Shown: one piece after another, positions 18,791-27,075 of the stretch
Layout: each line of letters begins with the position of its first letter
How positions within the stretch are numbered: the first letter of the stretch is position 1
From: Aquimonas sp041395245
GTDB taxonomy: Bacteria > Pseudomonadota > Gammaproteobacteria > Xanthomonadales > Xanthomonadaceae
DNA: 64,000 nt
Assembly: GCA_041395245.1 (NCBI GenBank)
Contig: JAWLAY010000009.1
Location: 62,001 to 126,000, forward strand
Direction: 5' to 3'
Translations under genes and position numbers: made by a program
The notes under the pieces: generated by a model
What the model saw: the letters and a program-made list of their open reading frames with translations, nothing else
The model's database searches: none
What the model was told of the DNA's origin: nothing

Positions 18791-19159
18791 TTGCATGACG
18801 ACTGCGGTGGAACCATCACCGTCAATGACTCGATCCAACTGGTTGATCCCACCCTGATGGGTGTCGAACCGCCGGTGCTCACGCATGACCGCGCCACGAT
18901 CGAGTCCGGGCAAACCTTGATCAGCGTCGAAACCGATCTCGAACGCGGCGAGACGCGCTATCGGATCATCTCGCCCAGTGCGCAGGGATTCACTCGCGAT
19001 GCGGGCAATGGCAACGCCGCCCGCATGGAAAGCGCCAACGCGCTGCCGCTTGCCGTGCTCGACATCGGTCCAAAGCCAGGGCCGATCCAGTCCGGAGAGT
19101 TCACCCAAGCGGTGCAAGGCGGACAGATCCGCGTGAGCTGGACGCTGGTGCGCGACTGA
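18791..19159 (+). CDS. Orphan ORF, probable 3' remnant of a larger gene
   Basis: The 122 codons have protein-like composition (SIQLVDPTLMGVEPPVLTHD, VETDLERGETRYRI, GGQIRVSWTLVRD). There is no signal peptide and no ATG before codon 23, and the TTG at 18791 lacks a Shine-Dalgarno sequence. The frame is closed by a TGA at 18767-18769, just downstream of repeat copy 2. It may be the tail of a gene whose front was lost. I do not recognise a family. Confidence 0.45.
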   Translation: MHDDCGGTITVNDSIQLVDPTLMGVEPPVLTHDRATIESGQTLISVETDLERGETRYRIISPSAQGFTRDAGNGNAARMESANALPLAVLDIGPKPGPIQSGEFTQAVQGGQIRVSWTLVRD

Positions 19160-19234
19160 ACACGCGATTCGTGCTGGAATGCGGGCTTAATTGGCGACCA
19201 CCGCCAGCCAAGTCCACTCGCGCGGAGACACGGC

Positions 19235-19603
19235 ATGACATCGTTACTGGCAGGCGGCACGGACGTGCTGATCGCACTGGTCGCCTTGCTGCACGGCTAC
19301 TTCCTAGTGCTGGAAATGTTCCTGTGGGACACGCCCTACGGACGACGCGCCTTCGGATTGTCGGAGGAGAAGGCGAAAGTCACCAAGGTGCTGGCCGCCA
19401 ATCAGGGCCTCTACAACGGCTTTCTCGCCGCCGGATTGATCTGGGGTTTGGTGCTCGGTGCCGAAGGCTTCGCCATCAAGATCTTCTTCCTGCTTTGCGT
19501 TCTGGTCGCCGGTCTGTTCGGCGCCGCGACGGTCAGTCGCAAGATTCTGTTCGTGCAGGCGGCACCGGCTGCGCTGGCTCTGGCGGGACTGTCCTTGCTC
19601 TGA
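19235..19603 (+). CDS. DUF1304-family membrane protein
   Basis: This 122-residue protein has four predicted membrane helices (VLIALVALLHGYFLVLEMFLW, LYNGFLAAGLIWGLVLG, IKIFFLLCVLVAGLFGAATV, AAPAALALAGLSLL). The WDTPYGRRAFGL loop and AANQGLYNGFLAAGL are the landmarks of DUF1304 (YqjF-like small membrane proteins of unknown function). ATG 19235 is preceded by GGAGACACGGC. It appears monocistronic. Confidence 0.85.
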   Translation: MTSLLAGGTDVLIALVALLHGYFLVLEMFLWDTPYGRRAFGLSEEKAKVTKVLAANQGLYNGFLAAGLIWGLVLGAEGFAIKIFFLLCVLVAGLFGAATVSRKILFVQAAPAALALAGLSLL

Positions 19604-19747
19604 GTACATCGCGACGTCGCGCACCGCCATCCGGCACACTTTGGGCAATCCGAGGCGTGCCGGTGCGCGAACACCGCGTCGTCGATGACGCGTCGGCAAC
19701 TGTACGTGCGCCGAAGCATTGATCCGCCTGCGCGCCACTGGCGGTGA

Positions 19748-19912
19748 GCCGAGGGCGTGGAAGACGGAAGCACCCAGCAGCTACTGGCCGCACTCGGCGG
19801 CGATCAGGCGCAAGGCTTCGTGATCGCCGAACCTATGCCCCTGAGCGCCCTGATCGAATGGCTGCGGACATCGGCCGAGGACTTCGTCGATCAGTCCGCA
19901 GTGAGCACCTGA
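19748..19912 (+). pseudogene. Remnant of an EAL domain (c-di-GMP phosphodiesterase) C-terminus
   Basis: Codons 19748-19912 read AEGVEDGSTQQLLAALGGD, then QAQGFVIAEPMPLSALIEWL to a TGA. This matches the last blocks of EAL domains, where AEGVE.....L...G.....QG......P......WL is conserved. Nothing upstream continues the domain, and no start codon or Shine-Dalgarno is available, so it is a fossil of a lost phosphodiesterase gene. It lies between the DUF1304 gene and a small converging membrane-protein gene. Confidence 0.75.
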
Positions 19913-19946
19913 TCCGCGTACGGATCACCCAAAGATTTGGTTGGAA

Positions 19947-20207
19947 TCAGGCGTTCTTGGCCTGCAAACACGACCACGCCTGACTGCTCCAGAACAGGAT
20001 GACCACGCCCAGCCAGACACAGGCCATGCTGAACAAGGTGCTGGACGCACTGAGGTAGGGGAACGAGTTGAGCGCAGGCTGCCCGACAACACGGGGCCAC
20101 AGCTCCAAGCGCAGGAAGTCCAGATGAAACTGCACGCTCAGCCAAAGAGGAATCAACCAGCCCGCACTCAGCAAGGCGACAGCAGTGCGGACGAGCTTCG
20201 ATTTCAT
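19947..20207 (-). CDS. Small two-helix membrane protein, unknown function
   Basis: The 86-residue product starts at ATG 20207 with AGGA six bases upstream. Two hydrophobic segments are visible: TAVALLSAGWLIPLWLSVQF (about 8-27) and STLFSMACVWLGVVILFWSS (about 55-74), with a WPRVVGQPALNSFPYLSA loop between. No family is recognised. It lies 61 bases downstream of the L,D-transpeptidase gene on the same strand and may be co-transcribed with it. Confidence 0.6.
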   Translation of the reverse strand: MKSKLVRTAVALLSAGWLIPLWLSVQFHLDFLRLELWPRVVGQPALNSFPYLSASSTLFSMACVWLGVVILFWSSQAWSCLQAKNA

Positions 20208-20268
20208 GCGAGGTCCTGAGGTGGTCGGCAAACGGGGAAACACGCGATCAATCGCTGCATTGGCAGAT

Positions 20269-21009
20269 CTACTCCACCGCCTGCAGTCGATACCGATTCC
20301 CCTCGATACGCACCACGGGCGGTTGCCGATGCCGCTCGAACTCGGTGTAGATCGCGGCCAGATCACGCCAGCCATCGATCCATGGCGAGCGCACATGACG
20401 GCGCAACGCCGCGCGACTCGGCACGAAAGGAAACGCATGCACGGGCACCTCACGGACACCCGCCGCCAAGGCCATGGCGACCAGCGTATAGATTTCCTCG
20501 ATCGCCTCGTCGCCCATCGCATAGCAACCGATCGACACGCATCGCCCATGGATCATCAGAAAACTGCCGGTACGCCCCAGCGCGCGATCCAACCGGTTCG
20601 GAAACCCCAGATTCATCGCCAGGTGATAGGCACTGTTCGGATTCAACGACCCGGCGCGCAGCGCGTAAACGCCTTCCGGTGCCTGACCGTCGCCCTCGCG
20701 CTTCTTAGGCCCCAAGGCACCCGACCAACGACAGATCGGATAACGCTTGAACAGCACGTACTCCTCGCCCCGCGCCATCCACAACTCCAGCATCGACTCC
20801 TGCTTGAAGATACGCAGATAGACCGGACTTCCGGCATGCAGACCCAGCGCCTGCAATGCGTGCTGCAAACGCCGCTGCGCCTCCTGCTGCGCCCGCTCGG
20901 CGCGCGGCGATGTTGGCAACGATACCGGCGTCGCTGCGCGCACGTCTGTCGCAAACAGCAGCAGAACCAAGACGGGAATCGCAAGACACCAAATCAAACG
21001 TGGAAACAT
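20269..21009 (-). CDS. L,D-transpeptidase (YkuD) family, murein-modifying
   Basis: This 246-residue protein has a signal anchor (LIWCLAIPVLVLLLFATDVRA) and the YkuD catalytic motif IHGRCVSIGCYAMGD, with H154, S159, G161 and nucleophile C162. Preceding landmarks are KKREGDGQAPEGVYAL and FPNRLDRALGRTG. Such enzymes form 3-3 peptidoglycan crosslinks or attach proteins to peptidoglycan. ATG 21009 is favoured because it begins the membrane segment, although its Shine-Dalgarno is poor and the frame is open 36 codons further. It is followed by a small membrane-protein gene. Confidence 0.85.
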   Translation of the reverse strand: MFPRLIWCLAIPVLVLLLFATDVRAATPVSLPTSPRAERAQQEAQRRLQHALQALGLHAGSPVYLRIFKQESMLELWMARGEEYVLFKRYPICRWSGALGPKKREGDGQAPEGVYALRAGSLNPNSAYHLAMNLGFPNRLDRALGRTGSFLMIHGRCVSIGCYAMGDEAIEEIYTLVAMALAAGVREVPVHAFPFVPSRAALRRHVRSPWIDGWRDLAAIYTEFERHRQPPVVRIEGNRYRLQAVE

Positions 21010-21486
21010 GGCATGCAGGCCTGCGAACACCGAAGCAAGGATGCAGGGTAAGGCAAACCCTGGCGACAGACAGCCGCCATACCGACGAACGTCATCCAGC
21101 ACCAAGGCTAACGACAAATCACGGGGTTCATTAAACCGACGCCCATTGACGCCGCCGACGCGGACCGGACGAATCCACTGTCGACCACGTACTCGGTGAC
21201 GAGGCGCTGAGGCGGTCGTGGGTTCCGGTCAGGCGTTGGTGGGCATGGTAGTAATAGGTGATGTCGTGGATCAGCCTGATGCCCTGACGGATTCGTTCAA
21301 GGCTGTGATCGCCTTCGCGTTCCAGATGGCAGCCTGAAGGCGATGCGCGGGACCTCGACGCGTGCGTCCGCACAGGCATCGCAGCGCAACGTTTTTCAAA
21401 CGAGCAGGCGGTCCCGTTGACGCCAACACATCACATCAAGTCGATTCGGGGTTGGCTATTGCGCCGCGAGGTACTACCCTGAGGGC
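21010..21486. other. 477-bp stretch without a supported gene
   Basis: I see no convincing gene, tRNA or repeat here. A minus-strand frame of about 82 codons (21131-21379) contains a tyrosine-rich stretch, but it lacks a ribosome-binding site and resembles no family I know. The last part must hold the promoter of the mscS-like operon. Confidence 0.5.
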
Positions 21487-22560
21487 ATGAACTCATGGCA
21501 GGAAGCGCTCCCGCTATGGTCATCGATGGCTGACCCCTTGCTGGGTTTCTCGATTGCCGTCGCATGGTGGGGCGTAGTGGTTCTCGCGAGAAAGGTGATC
21601 TCTCCGGCGATTCAACGCTGGTCCTCGGGAACCCGAAATCGAATCGATGATGCGATAGGGCATGCACTCGCTGCCCTGCGCTGGATCTGGTGTCTCCCGG
21701 TTGCCGTCGCTGCTGCATTGGCCGCCAGCGTGCCGACCGTGGTGGCGGATGTTCTGCGCTCTTCCGCGTGGATTGCCGTGGCCGTGCAAGCCGCGCTGGT
21801 CGTCACCGCATTTCTGGACTACTCGATTCGCCATGCGCGCGATGCACGCAGCGCCGCAGAGGGTGGCCAGGTCGGAACGGGGCTCGCTGCGCTCAGCGTT
21901 GCCGCACGCTTCGGCGTCTGGACCATTGTTGCGGTTACGTTGCTGGACAATCTCGGCGTGGACGTCGGTACGCTCGTCGCCGGTTTGGGCGTCGGCGGCA
22001 TCGCCGTTGGTCTGGCCGTGCAGAAAGTCCTCGGCGACCTGTTCGCTTACTTCGCCATCCTGTTCGATAAACCATTCGAACTCGGACACTTCATCATTGT
22101 CGACGGCTTCAGCGGAACCGTTGAGAACATCGGGATCAAAACCACGCGAATCCGCAGTCTGGATGGCGAAATCATCGTCTTCGGCAACGCCGATCTCACC
22201 CAGAGCCGCCTGCGTAACTACCGCCTGATGCGCGAACGCCGTGTTCTGTTGCGCTTCGGTGTGGAGTACTCGACGCCATCGGATGACGTCAAACTGATTC
22301 CCGGCCTGGTGCGAAAGGCTGTTGAAGCCAACGACGGCGTGCGCTTCGAGCGTGCTCACTTCACCACATTCGGCGCGTCCAGCCTCGACTTCGAGGCCGT
22401 CTATTGGATATCGGAGCCGGACTACGCCCTGTACATGGACGTTCAACAGAAGATCAATCTCGCGCTGATGGAAAGCTTCCGGGAAGCCGCCATCGGTTTC
22501 GCGTTCCCGAGTCAGACGATTTACCTGCATACCGACGCAGCAAGGCCAACGCCCACATGA
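21487..22560 (+). CDS. MscS-type mechanosensitive ion channel
   Basis: This 357-residue channel has about five N-terminal hydrophobic segments. The pore-lining helix is GVDVGTLVAGLGVGGIAVGLAVQKVLGD, followed by the beta domain with FIIVDGFSGTVENIGIKTTRIRS and GEIIVFGNADL. It opens on hypo-osmotic shock to release solutes. Its stop overlaps the start of the HAD phosphatase gene (ATGA, 22557-22560). Pairing with glucosylglycerol synthesis suggests release of that solute on down-shock. Confidence 0.92.
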   Translation: MNSWQEALPLWSSMADPLLGFSIAVAWWGVVVLARKVISPAIQRWSSGTRNRIDDAIGHALAALRWIWCLPVAVAAALAASVPTVVADVLRSSAWIAVAVQAALVVTAFLDYSIRHARDARSAAEGGQVGTGLAALSVAARFGVWTIVAVTLLDNLGVDVGTLVAGLGVGGIAVGLAVQKVLGDLFAYFAILFDKPFELGHFIIVDGFSGTVENIGIKTTRIRSLDGEIIVFGNADLTQSRLRNYRLMRERRVLLRFGVEYSTPSDDVKLIPGLVRKAVEANDGVRFERAHFTTFGASSLDFEAVYWISEPDYALYMDVQQKINLALMESFREAAIGFAFPSQTIYLHTDAARPTPT

Positions 22561-23330
22561 AAACGGTCCTCGCGACGGATCTCGACGGGACCTTCCTGGG
22601 AGGCAGTCCGCAGCACCGAAGCGCACTCTACGATTGGATCGCCACACATCGCAGTGATGTCGTGCTGATCTATGTCACGGGCCGCAGCCTGACAACGATG
22701 CGTGACGTTCTGGACGAACTCCCGTTGCAGCCGGATCACCTGATCGCCAACGTCGGCACCAGTGCCCTGCTCGGGCCGGATTGGGTTCCCGACCCGCAGA
22801 TTGAGGCGTGGCTGGCGGAATCCTGGTGCCCGCTTCGCGCGCAAACGATGTCGCAAACACTCGCTGCCGCGTTTCCCGCGCTTGAGCCGCAGCCCGTGGT
22901 CGAGGGGCGCCGACTTTCCTACTTCTATGACGAGACACTCCCGCTGGACGCCATCGAACATCTTGTTCGAGAGGCCGGGTTCGACCCGCTTGCGTCAGCG
23001 GGGCGTTATTTCGACGTACTGCCGCGCGGCGTGAACAAGGGTTCGACACTGCTTCGACTGCTGGATGGCTTGAATCTCGCCCGCGAGCGCGTTCTGGTCG
23101 CGGGCGACACGATGAATGACCTTTCCCTTTTCCAGACTGGCTTGCGTGGCGTCGCCGTGGGCGAGAGTGAACCCACGTTGCTCGCGCGGGTTGCCGACAT
23201 GCCGAATGTCCTGCGCGGCGATATTCCTGGCGCGGGAGCCATTCTCCCGCTCCTCGAAGCACTTCACGCAAACCATAGGGAAAAGGGAAATGACCAGCCT
23301 CGTCATCGTCTACCACCGACAGCCACTTGA
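22557..23330 (+). CDS. HAD hydrolase, probable glucosylglycerol-phosphate phosphatase
   Basis: The 257-residue HAD-IIB-type phosphatase has the nucleophile motif ATDLDGTFLG (D8, D10), motif II in YVTGRSLTT, the conserved lysine in GVNKGSTLLR and motif IV GDTMNDLSLF. The fold resembles sucrose- and trehalose-phosphate phosphatases. As I recall, GgpPS of Stenotrophomonas joins a domain like this N-terminally to the synthase; here it is a separate frame overlapping the synthase gene by 41 bases. Its substrate is probably 2-O-glucosylglycerol 3-phosphate. ATG 22557 overlaps the channel stop. Confidence 0.8.
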   Translation: MKTVLATDLDGTFLGGSPQHRSALYDWIATHRSDVVLIYVTGRSLTTMRDVLDELPLQPDHLIANVGTSALLGPDWVPDPQIEAWLAESWCPLRAQTMSQTLAAAFPALEPQPVVEGRRLSYFYDETLPLDAIEHLVREAGFDPLASAGRYFDVLPRGVNKGSTLLRLLDGLNLARERVLVAGDTMNDLSLFQTGLRGVAVGESEPTLLARVADMPNVLRGDIPGAGAILPLLEALHANHREKGNDQPRHRLPPTAT

Positions 23331-24789
23331 GGAACTGACGACGAATGGCAAAGTCGAGTACCGGGAGCATCGCAGCCCCAACGGCATCATCCCGACACTG
23401 AGGGGATTCTTCGAACGCGTTGACGATGCCTGCTGGGTCGCATGGACCCGGTCAAGTGGCAAGCTGGGCGACTCGACGACGAGCACGACGGTTCGAATAC
23501 ACGGCGAGCGGTGCGACTATCAGGTCGTCCGGGTAAGGTTGAGCGCCGAGGAGATATCCCAGTTCTATCACATCACCTCGAAGGAAGCGCTGTGGCCGGT
23601 GATCAATTCGTTTCCCAGCCACTACGCGACATACAACACCCGCTGGACCACGTTCCGTGAAGTCAATCGTCGCTTCGCGGCTGCCGCGTGCGAAGCCGCC
23701 TCGCCCGGCGCAGTCGTCTGGGTGCATGACTACAACCTGTGGCTTGTGCCCGGTTTCATTCGTCGTTTACGACCGGATCTTCGGATCGCGTTCTTCCATC
23801 ACACGGCGTTTCCGGCGCCGGATCTGTTCGCGATGCTGCCTTGGCGAAACGAGATTCTCGACTCGTTGCTCGCCTGTGACCAGATCGGGTTTCACATCCC
23901 CCGTTATGCACGAAATTTCTGCCAGCTTGTGGAGGCACTGCGCGACGATGTCGAAATCGAAGACGCGCCGGTGCCGCGCTGGATGGGAGCCACGGGTCAG
24001 GCACTCTCGGAGCGCCGCATGCCGATCTCCGTGAAGGTGGGTTCGCGTCGCATCCATATCGACAGCCTGCCGATTGCGGTGCCCGCGGACTACATCGGTG
24101 AGGTTGCCAGTCGACCGGAAGTGCAGCAACGAAGCACACAAATCGTCGGTGATCTGGGTGGCGGAACGCGAATCCTGTCTGTTGGCCGCGTCGACTACGT
24201 GAAGGGTATTCGGCAGCAACTTGAGACCTACACCCGACTGCTGGAGCGCCGAAAGGATTTGCACGGGCGCGTTCGTCTACTGCTCGTCGCCGCAGCGGCG
24301 GCGGACGGCATGACGGTCTACAAGGCGGCGCAGCGTGAGATCGAACAACTGGTCGGCCACATCAACGGCAAGTTCGGCCGAATCGACTGGTCGCCTATCA
24401 CGCTGTCGACACGACCAATGCCGTTCGAGGAAGTGGTGGCCGCCTACTGCGCCACCGAGATCGCCTGGATCACGCCACTACGCGACGGCATGAATCTGGT
24501 GGCAAAAGAGTATGTCGCGGCGCGTGTCGACGGCGACGGACTGCTGGTTCTTTCAGAATTCGCCGGCGCGGCGGTCGAGTTGCCCGAGGCCATTCTCACC
24601 AACCCGTACAGCCTGATCCAGATGGACGAGGCCATTGAACGCGCCATCGACATGTCCGAGGCCGAGCGTCGCAGGCGAATGGCATCCATGCGCCAACATG
24701 TCTTGCAATATGACGCTGCCTTCTGGGCCTCCACTGTGCTGGAGCGCTTCGCGAGCCTGGCCGATTGGGATGTCTCGTTAAAGACCTGA
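23290..24789 (+). CDS. ggpS: Glucosylglycerol-phosphate synthase
   Basis: This 499-residue GT20 enzyme joins ADP-glucose and glycerol 3-phosphate to make glucosylglycerol phosphate, precursor of an osmolyte. It follows the cyanobacterial GgpS pattern closely: LVIVYHRQPLEE, EYREHRSPNGIIPTL, FYHITSKEALWPVINSFP, WVHDYNLWLVP (144-154), FFHHTAFP (168-175), ILSVGRVDYVKGI and TPLRDGMNLVAKEY. These distinguish it from trehalose-phosphate synthase. ATG 23290 lies inside the phosphatase gene, preceded by AAAAGGGA, and the synthase frame has no stop for at least 58 codons upstream. It is the last gene of the mscS-phosphatase-ggpS operon. Confidence 0.92.
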   Translation: MTSLVIVYHRQPLEELTTNGKVEYREHRSPNGIIPTLRGFFERVDDACWVAWTRSSGKLGDSTTSTTVRIHGERCDYQVVRVRLSAEEISQFYHITSKEALWPVINSFPSHYATYNTRWTTFREVNRRFAAAACEAASPGAVVWVHDYNLWLVPGFIRRLRPDLRIAFFHHTAFPAPDLFAMLPWRNEILDSLLACDQIGFHIPRYARNFCQLVEALRDDVEIEDAPVPRWMGATGQALSERRMPISVKVGSRRIHIDSLPIAVPADYIGEVASRPEVQQRSTQIVGDLGGGTRILSVGRVDYVKGIRQQLETYTRLLERRKDLHGRVRLLLVAAAAADGMTVYKAAQREIEQLVGHINGKFGRIDWSPITLSTRPMPFEEVVAAYCATEIAWITPLRDGMNLVAKEYVAARVDGDGLLVLSEFAGAAVELPEAILTNPYSLIQMDEAIERAIDMSEAERRRRMASMRQHVLQYDAAFWASTVLERFASLADWDVSLKT

Positions 24790-24907
24790 GAAAGTTCGTT
24801 GGCCCAACGAATCAACGGCCTGCAAATGCCTCATCCGGCTTCACATGATCGATGGTTTCGCACTGCACGTTCCCGCCCGCTACCGCAAGCAGTGACCGCC
24901 TGCCCTG

Positions 24908-26437
24908 TCACTCGAACCCACTCGCAAACAATGCTGCCGCACTCTCTTCCTGCAGGGCGAGTGCGGCGAGGTGGAGGTAAACCTCCAGGTCGGTGTAGCC
25001 CGCCACGCCGAGCAGTGGCAGCGAGAGTGTGGTGCCATTGGGGGAGTACAGATTCGGGTTCAGGCCGTGGGCCGACTCGAAGGCATCGGGCAGGCCATCG
25101 GCATCGCTGTCCGGCGCCGCGGCGGGCGGATTTTCGGGATCGAAATCGAGCACCAGGGCGTCGTTGGCGAGCGGCGTTCCGTAGGGCGTGGCGGGAAACA
25201 CGGCGCCACGGGTTGTGTCGGCGATGCGTCGATCCATGGCGTCATTCGGCAACCGTCCGACCTTGCCGGGCAGGGTCTGCGGCAGGCTGAGTGCCGCGTG
25301 CAGACTGATCGGTGGAAACGGATGCGGTTCGCTGCGGCGGTTGGCGACGCCGAAGCCGGTATTCGGGTGATTTAGCGGGAAGTCGTTGCAGCAGTAGAAC
25401 AGGGCGTAGTCGACCTCGCCCGGATAGGCAGGATTGCGATTGTCGTCCGCGTAAACACTGTTCTGCGGCTCGGCCAGCAGGTCGCTGGCGGCAATCCCAT
25501 ACGGATGACCGCTGCGTGGCAGAAACAGATTGCCGCGCAGGTTGAGTTGCACGCGATAGGGCCCGGCGGCCTCGTTGCCATCCACCCAGCGGCCATACCA
25601 GATCGGGAAGCCCGGATCGGCGTACAGGTTATTGCTGAGTTCCAGTTGCAGCGGCGTGTTCTGGCAGGCGTCGATGCGGGGCGCTTCGTTGTCGTAGCTG
25701 CTGGCTTCGCAGGTGATCTCCGGCATCCGGCCACTCAGTCGGAACCACAGGTTGTGGTGCAGGCTGAGGCGATCCTGTGGATGGTCGACGTGCGCGTAGT
25801 TCATCAGCACGCCGCCGAGCTCAGCGTGTCCACCGACGGTTTCGGCCAGCACGCTGTGCTGCAGACTGACATCGCTGGCCCAACTGATCTGCATCACTTC
25901 GTCGGTGGCATGTGCCAGCGACAGGTGATCGAGCATCACGCGATTCACGCCATCCAGCCGCAATGCATCATCCAGACGCGTGCCGCCCACTGGCAGCGCA
26001 TCGGTCCAGGCCGGACGGCTGCGCAGATGGCGGATGACGAGGTTGTCGCAGACATTGCGCTCGTAGTGACCATCGCAAACGATGCCGCGCACGGTGATGC
26101 CGCCGGGCGAGGTCTGTCCGGCGATGGTCACATCGCCGTGCACGATGTCCGCATAAGCGTGAATCACGCCACTTACCGCAAACACGATGGTTCGCGGGCC
26201 GGACTGCCGCAGTGCCCAGTTGAGACTGCCGGGCTGCTGTCCGGCGGGATCGGCCGCGAGCGTCGTGACCGTCAATACCTGACCGCCGCGTCCGCCGCTG
26301 GCCACCGCACCAAATCCTTCTGCACCGGGGAAGCTCGGCAGGACCTGAGCACTGGCGTTCGCGACCACGCACAGGCCGCCCAGGATCAGACCGATCCGAC
26401 GCGGCCAGTCTGTCTCTCGATACACGATGCGGCGCAT
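24908..26437 (-). CDS. Secreted pectate-lyase-like protein with C-terminal LFASGFE
   Basis: The 509-residue protein has a signal peptide (IGLILGGLCVVANASAQ) followed by a right-handed beta-helix of the pectate lyase type: FPGAEGFGAVASGGRGGQVL, TIVFAVSGVI, DVTIAGQTSPGGITVRG, DALRLDGVNRVMLDHLSLAHATDE. This suggests pectin or related uronan cleavage at the cell surface or outside. A DSDADGLPDAFESAHGLNPN calcium-binding segment precedes the C-terminus, which ends SAAALFASGFE, the tail motif shared with other secreted proteins here. It stands alone and faces the ggpS operon. Confidence 0.88.
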   Translation of the reverse strand: MRRIVYRETDWPRRIGLILGGLCVVANASAQVLPSFPGAEGFGAVASGGRGGQVLTVTTLAADPAGQQPGSLNWALRQSGPRTIVFAVSGVIHAYADIVHGDVTIAGQTSPGGITVRGIVCDGHYERNVCDNLVIRHLRSRPAWTDALPVGGTRLDDALRLDGVNRVMLDHLSLAHATDEVMQISWASDVSLQHSVLAETVGGHAELGGVLMNYAHVDHPQDRLSLHHNLWFRLSGRMPEITCEASSYDNEAPRIDACQNTPLQLELSNNLYADPGFPIWYGRWVDGNEAAGPYRVQLNLRGNLFLPRSGHPYGIAASDLLAEPQNSVYADDNRNPAYPGEVDYALFYCCNDFPLNHPNTGFGVANRRSEPHPFPPISLHAALSLPQTLPGKVGRLPNDAMDRRIADTTRGAVFPATPYGTPLANDALVLDFDPENPPAAAPDSDADGLPDAFESAHGLNPNLYSPNGTTLSLPLLGVAGYTDLEVYLHLAALALQEESAAALFASGFE

Positions 26438-26519
26438 GCGATTCGCCTGCTTGGCTGGATTGTCTGAGCAACCAATACGGCATTCAGCAAACCGGGAGGA
26501 CAGCCGCCCGCAGCAACGT

Positions 26520-27008
26520 TCAGAGCGAGCGCAAACCCCACTTCCACACCGGGCCGTCCTCGGGATGCGCGATTTCGCCCAGCCACTCGAAGCCGAGCTT
26601 GCGCAGGATCACTGGCGACGGTCCTTCCTCGGGCAAGGTGTGGGCAATCACCTGATATCGATTCTGCCGCGCGAGCGGCATGGCAAGCGCCAGCAATTCC
26701 GCCGCCATGCGCGTAGCCAGTCCGCGTCCCTCGTTGCCGGGGAAACTGAAGTAGGCGATTTCGACCACGCCGTCGTCCGGCGGGGCCGCAAAACCGCAGG
26801 TGCCAACAGCAACGCCGTTCTCAACCGCGAGGTAACCCGTCCACGGCGGCACAAAACCTCGCCGTGCGTAGAGGTCACGCATCGCCGCAAGCACGCCTGC
26901 GACCGCCTCATGCGCGCCGACGAAATCGACGGCAACGTCGCCGTCGCGGCCAATCGGCAGCAATTGCAGGCCGGGCTGGCGATGTGATTCGAACGCGACC
27001 TGAGTCAT
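26520..27008 (-). CDS. GNAT-family acetyltransferase
   Basis: This 162-residue GNAT protein has the acetyl-CoA-binding segment GNEGRGLATRMAAELLALA and the later VILRKLGFEWLG, typical of the RimJ/L-like branch. ATG 27008 has AGGA eight bases upstream. The substrate is not evident from sequence. It lies between the pectate-lyase-like gene and the POT transporter gene on the same strand, but gaps of 67-82 bases argue for separate units. Confidence 0.88.
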   Translation of the reverse strand: MTQVAFESHRQPGLQLLPIGRDGDVAVDFVGAHEAVAGVLAAMRDLYARRGFVPPWTGYLAVENGVAVGTCGFAAPPDDGVVEIAYFSFPGNEGRGLATRMAAELLALAMPLARQNRYQVIAHTLPEEGPSPVILRKLGFEWLGEIAHPEDGPVWKWGLRSL

Positions 27009-27075
27009 GCCTTACTTCCTGTTGGGTTGGATCCATCTAGACGAACCGGCGCGCTGGCGTTTCCCACCTAACGTG

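Noticed and set aside
21131..21379. A minus-strand 82-codon frame with a tyrosine-rich stretch
   Set aside because: It has no start signal and no recognisable family, and the composition is otherwise that of non-coding DNA.
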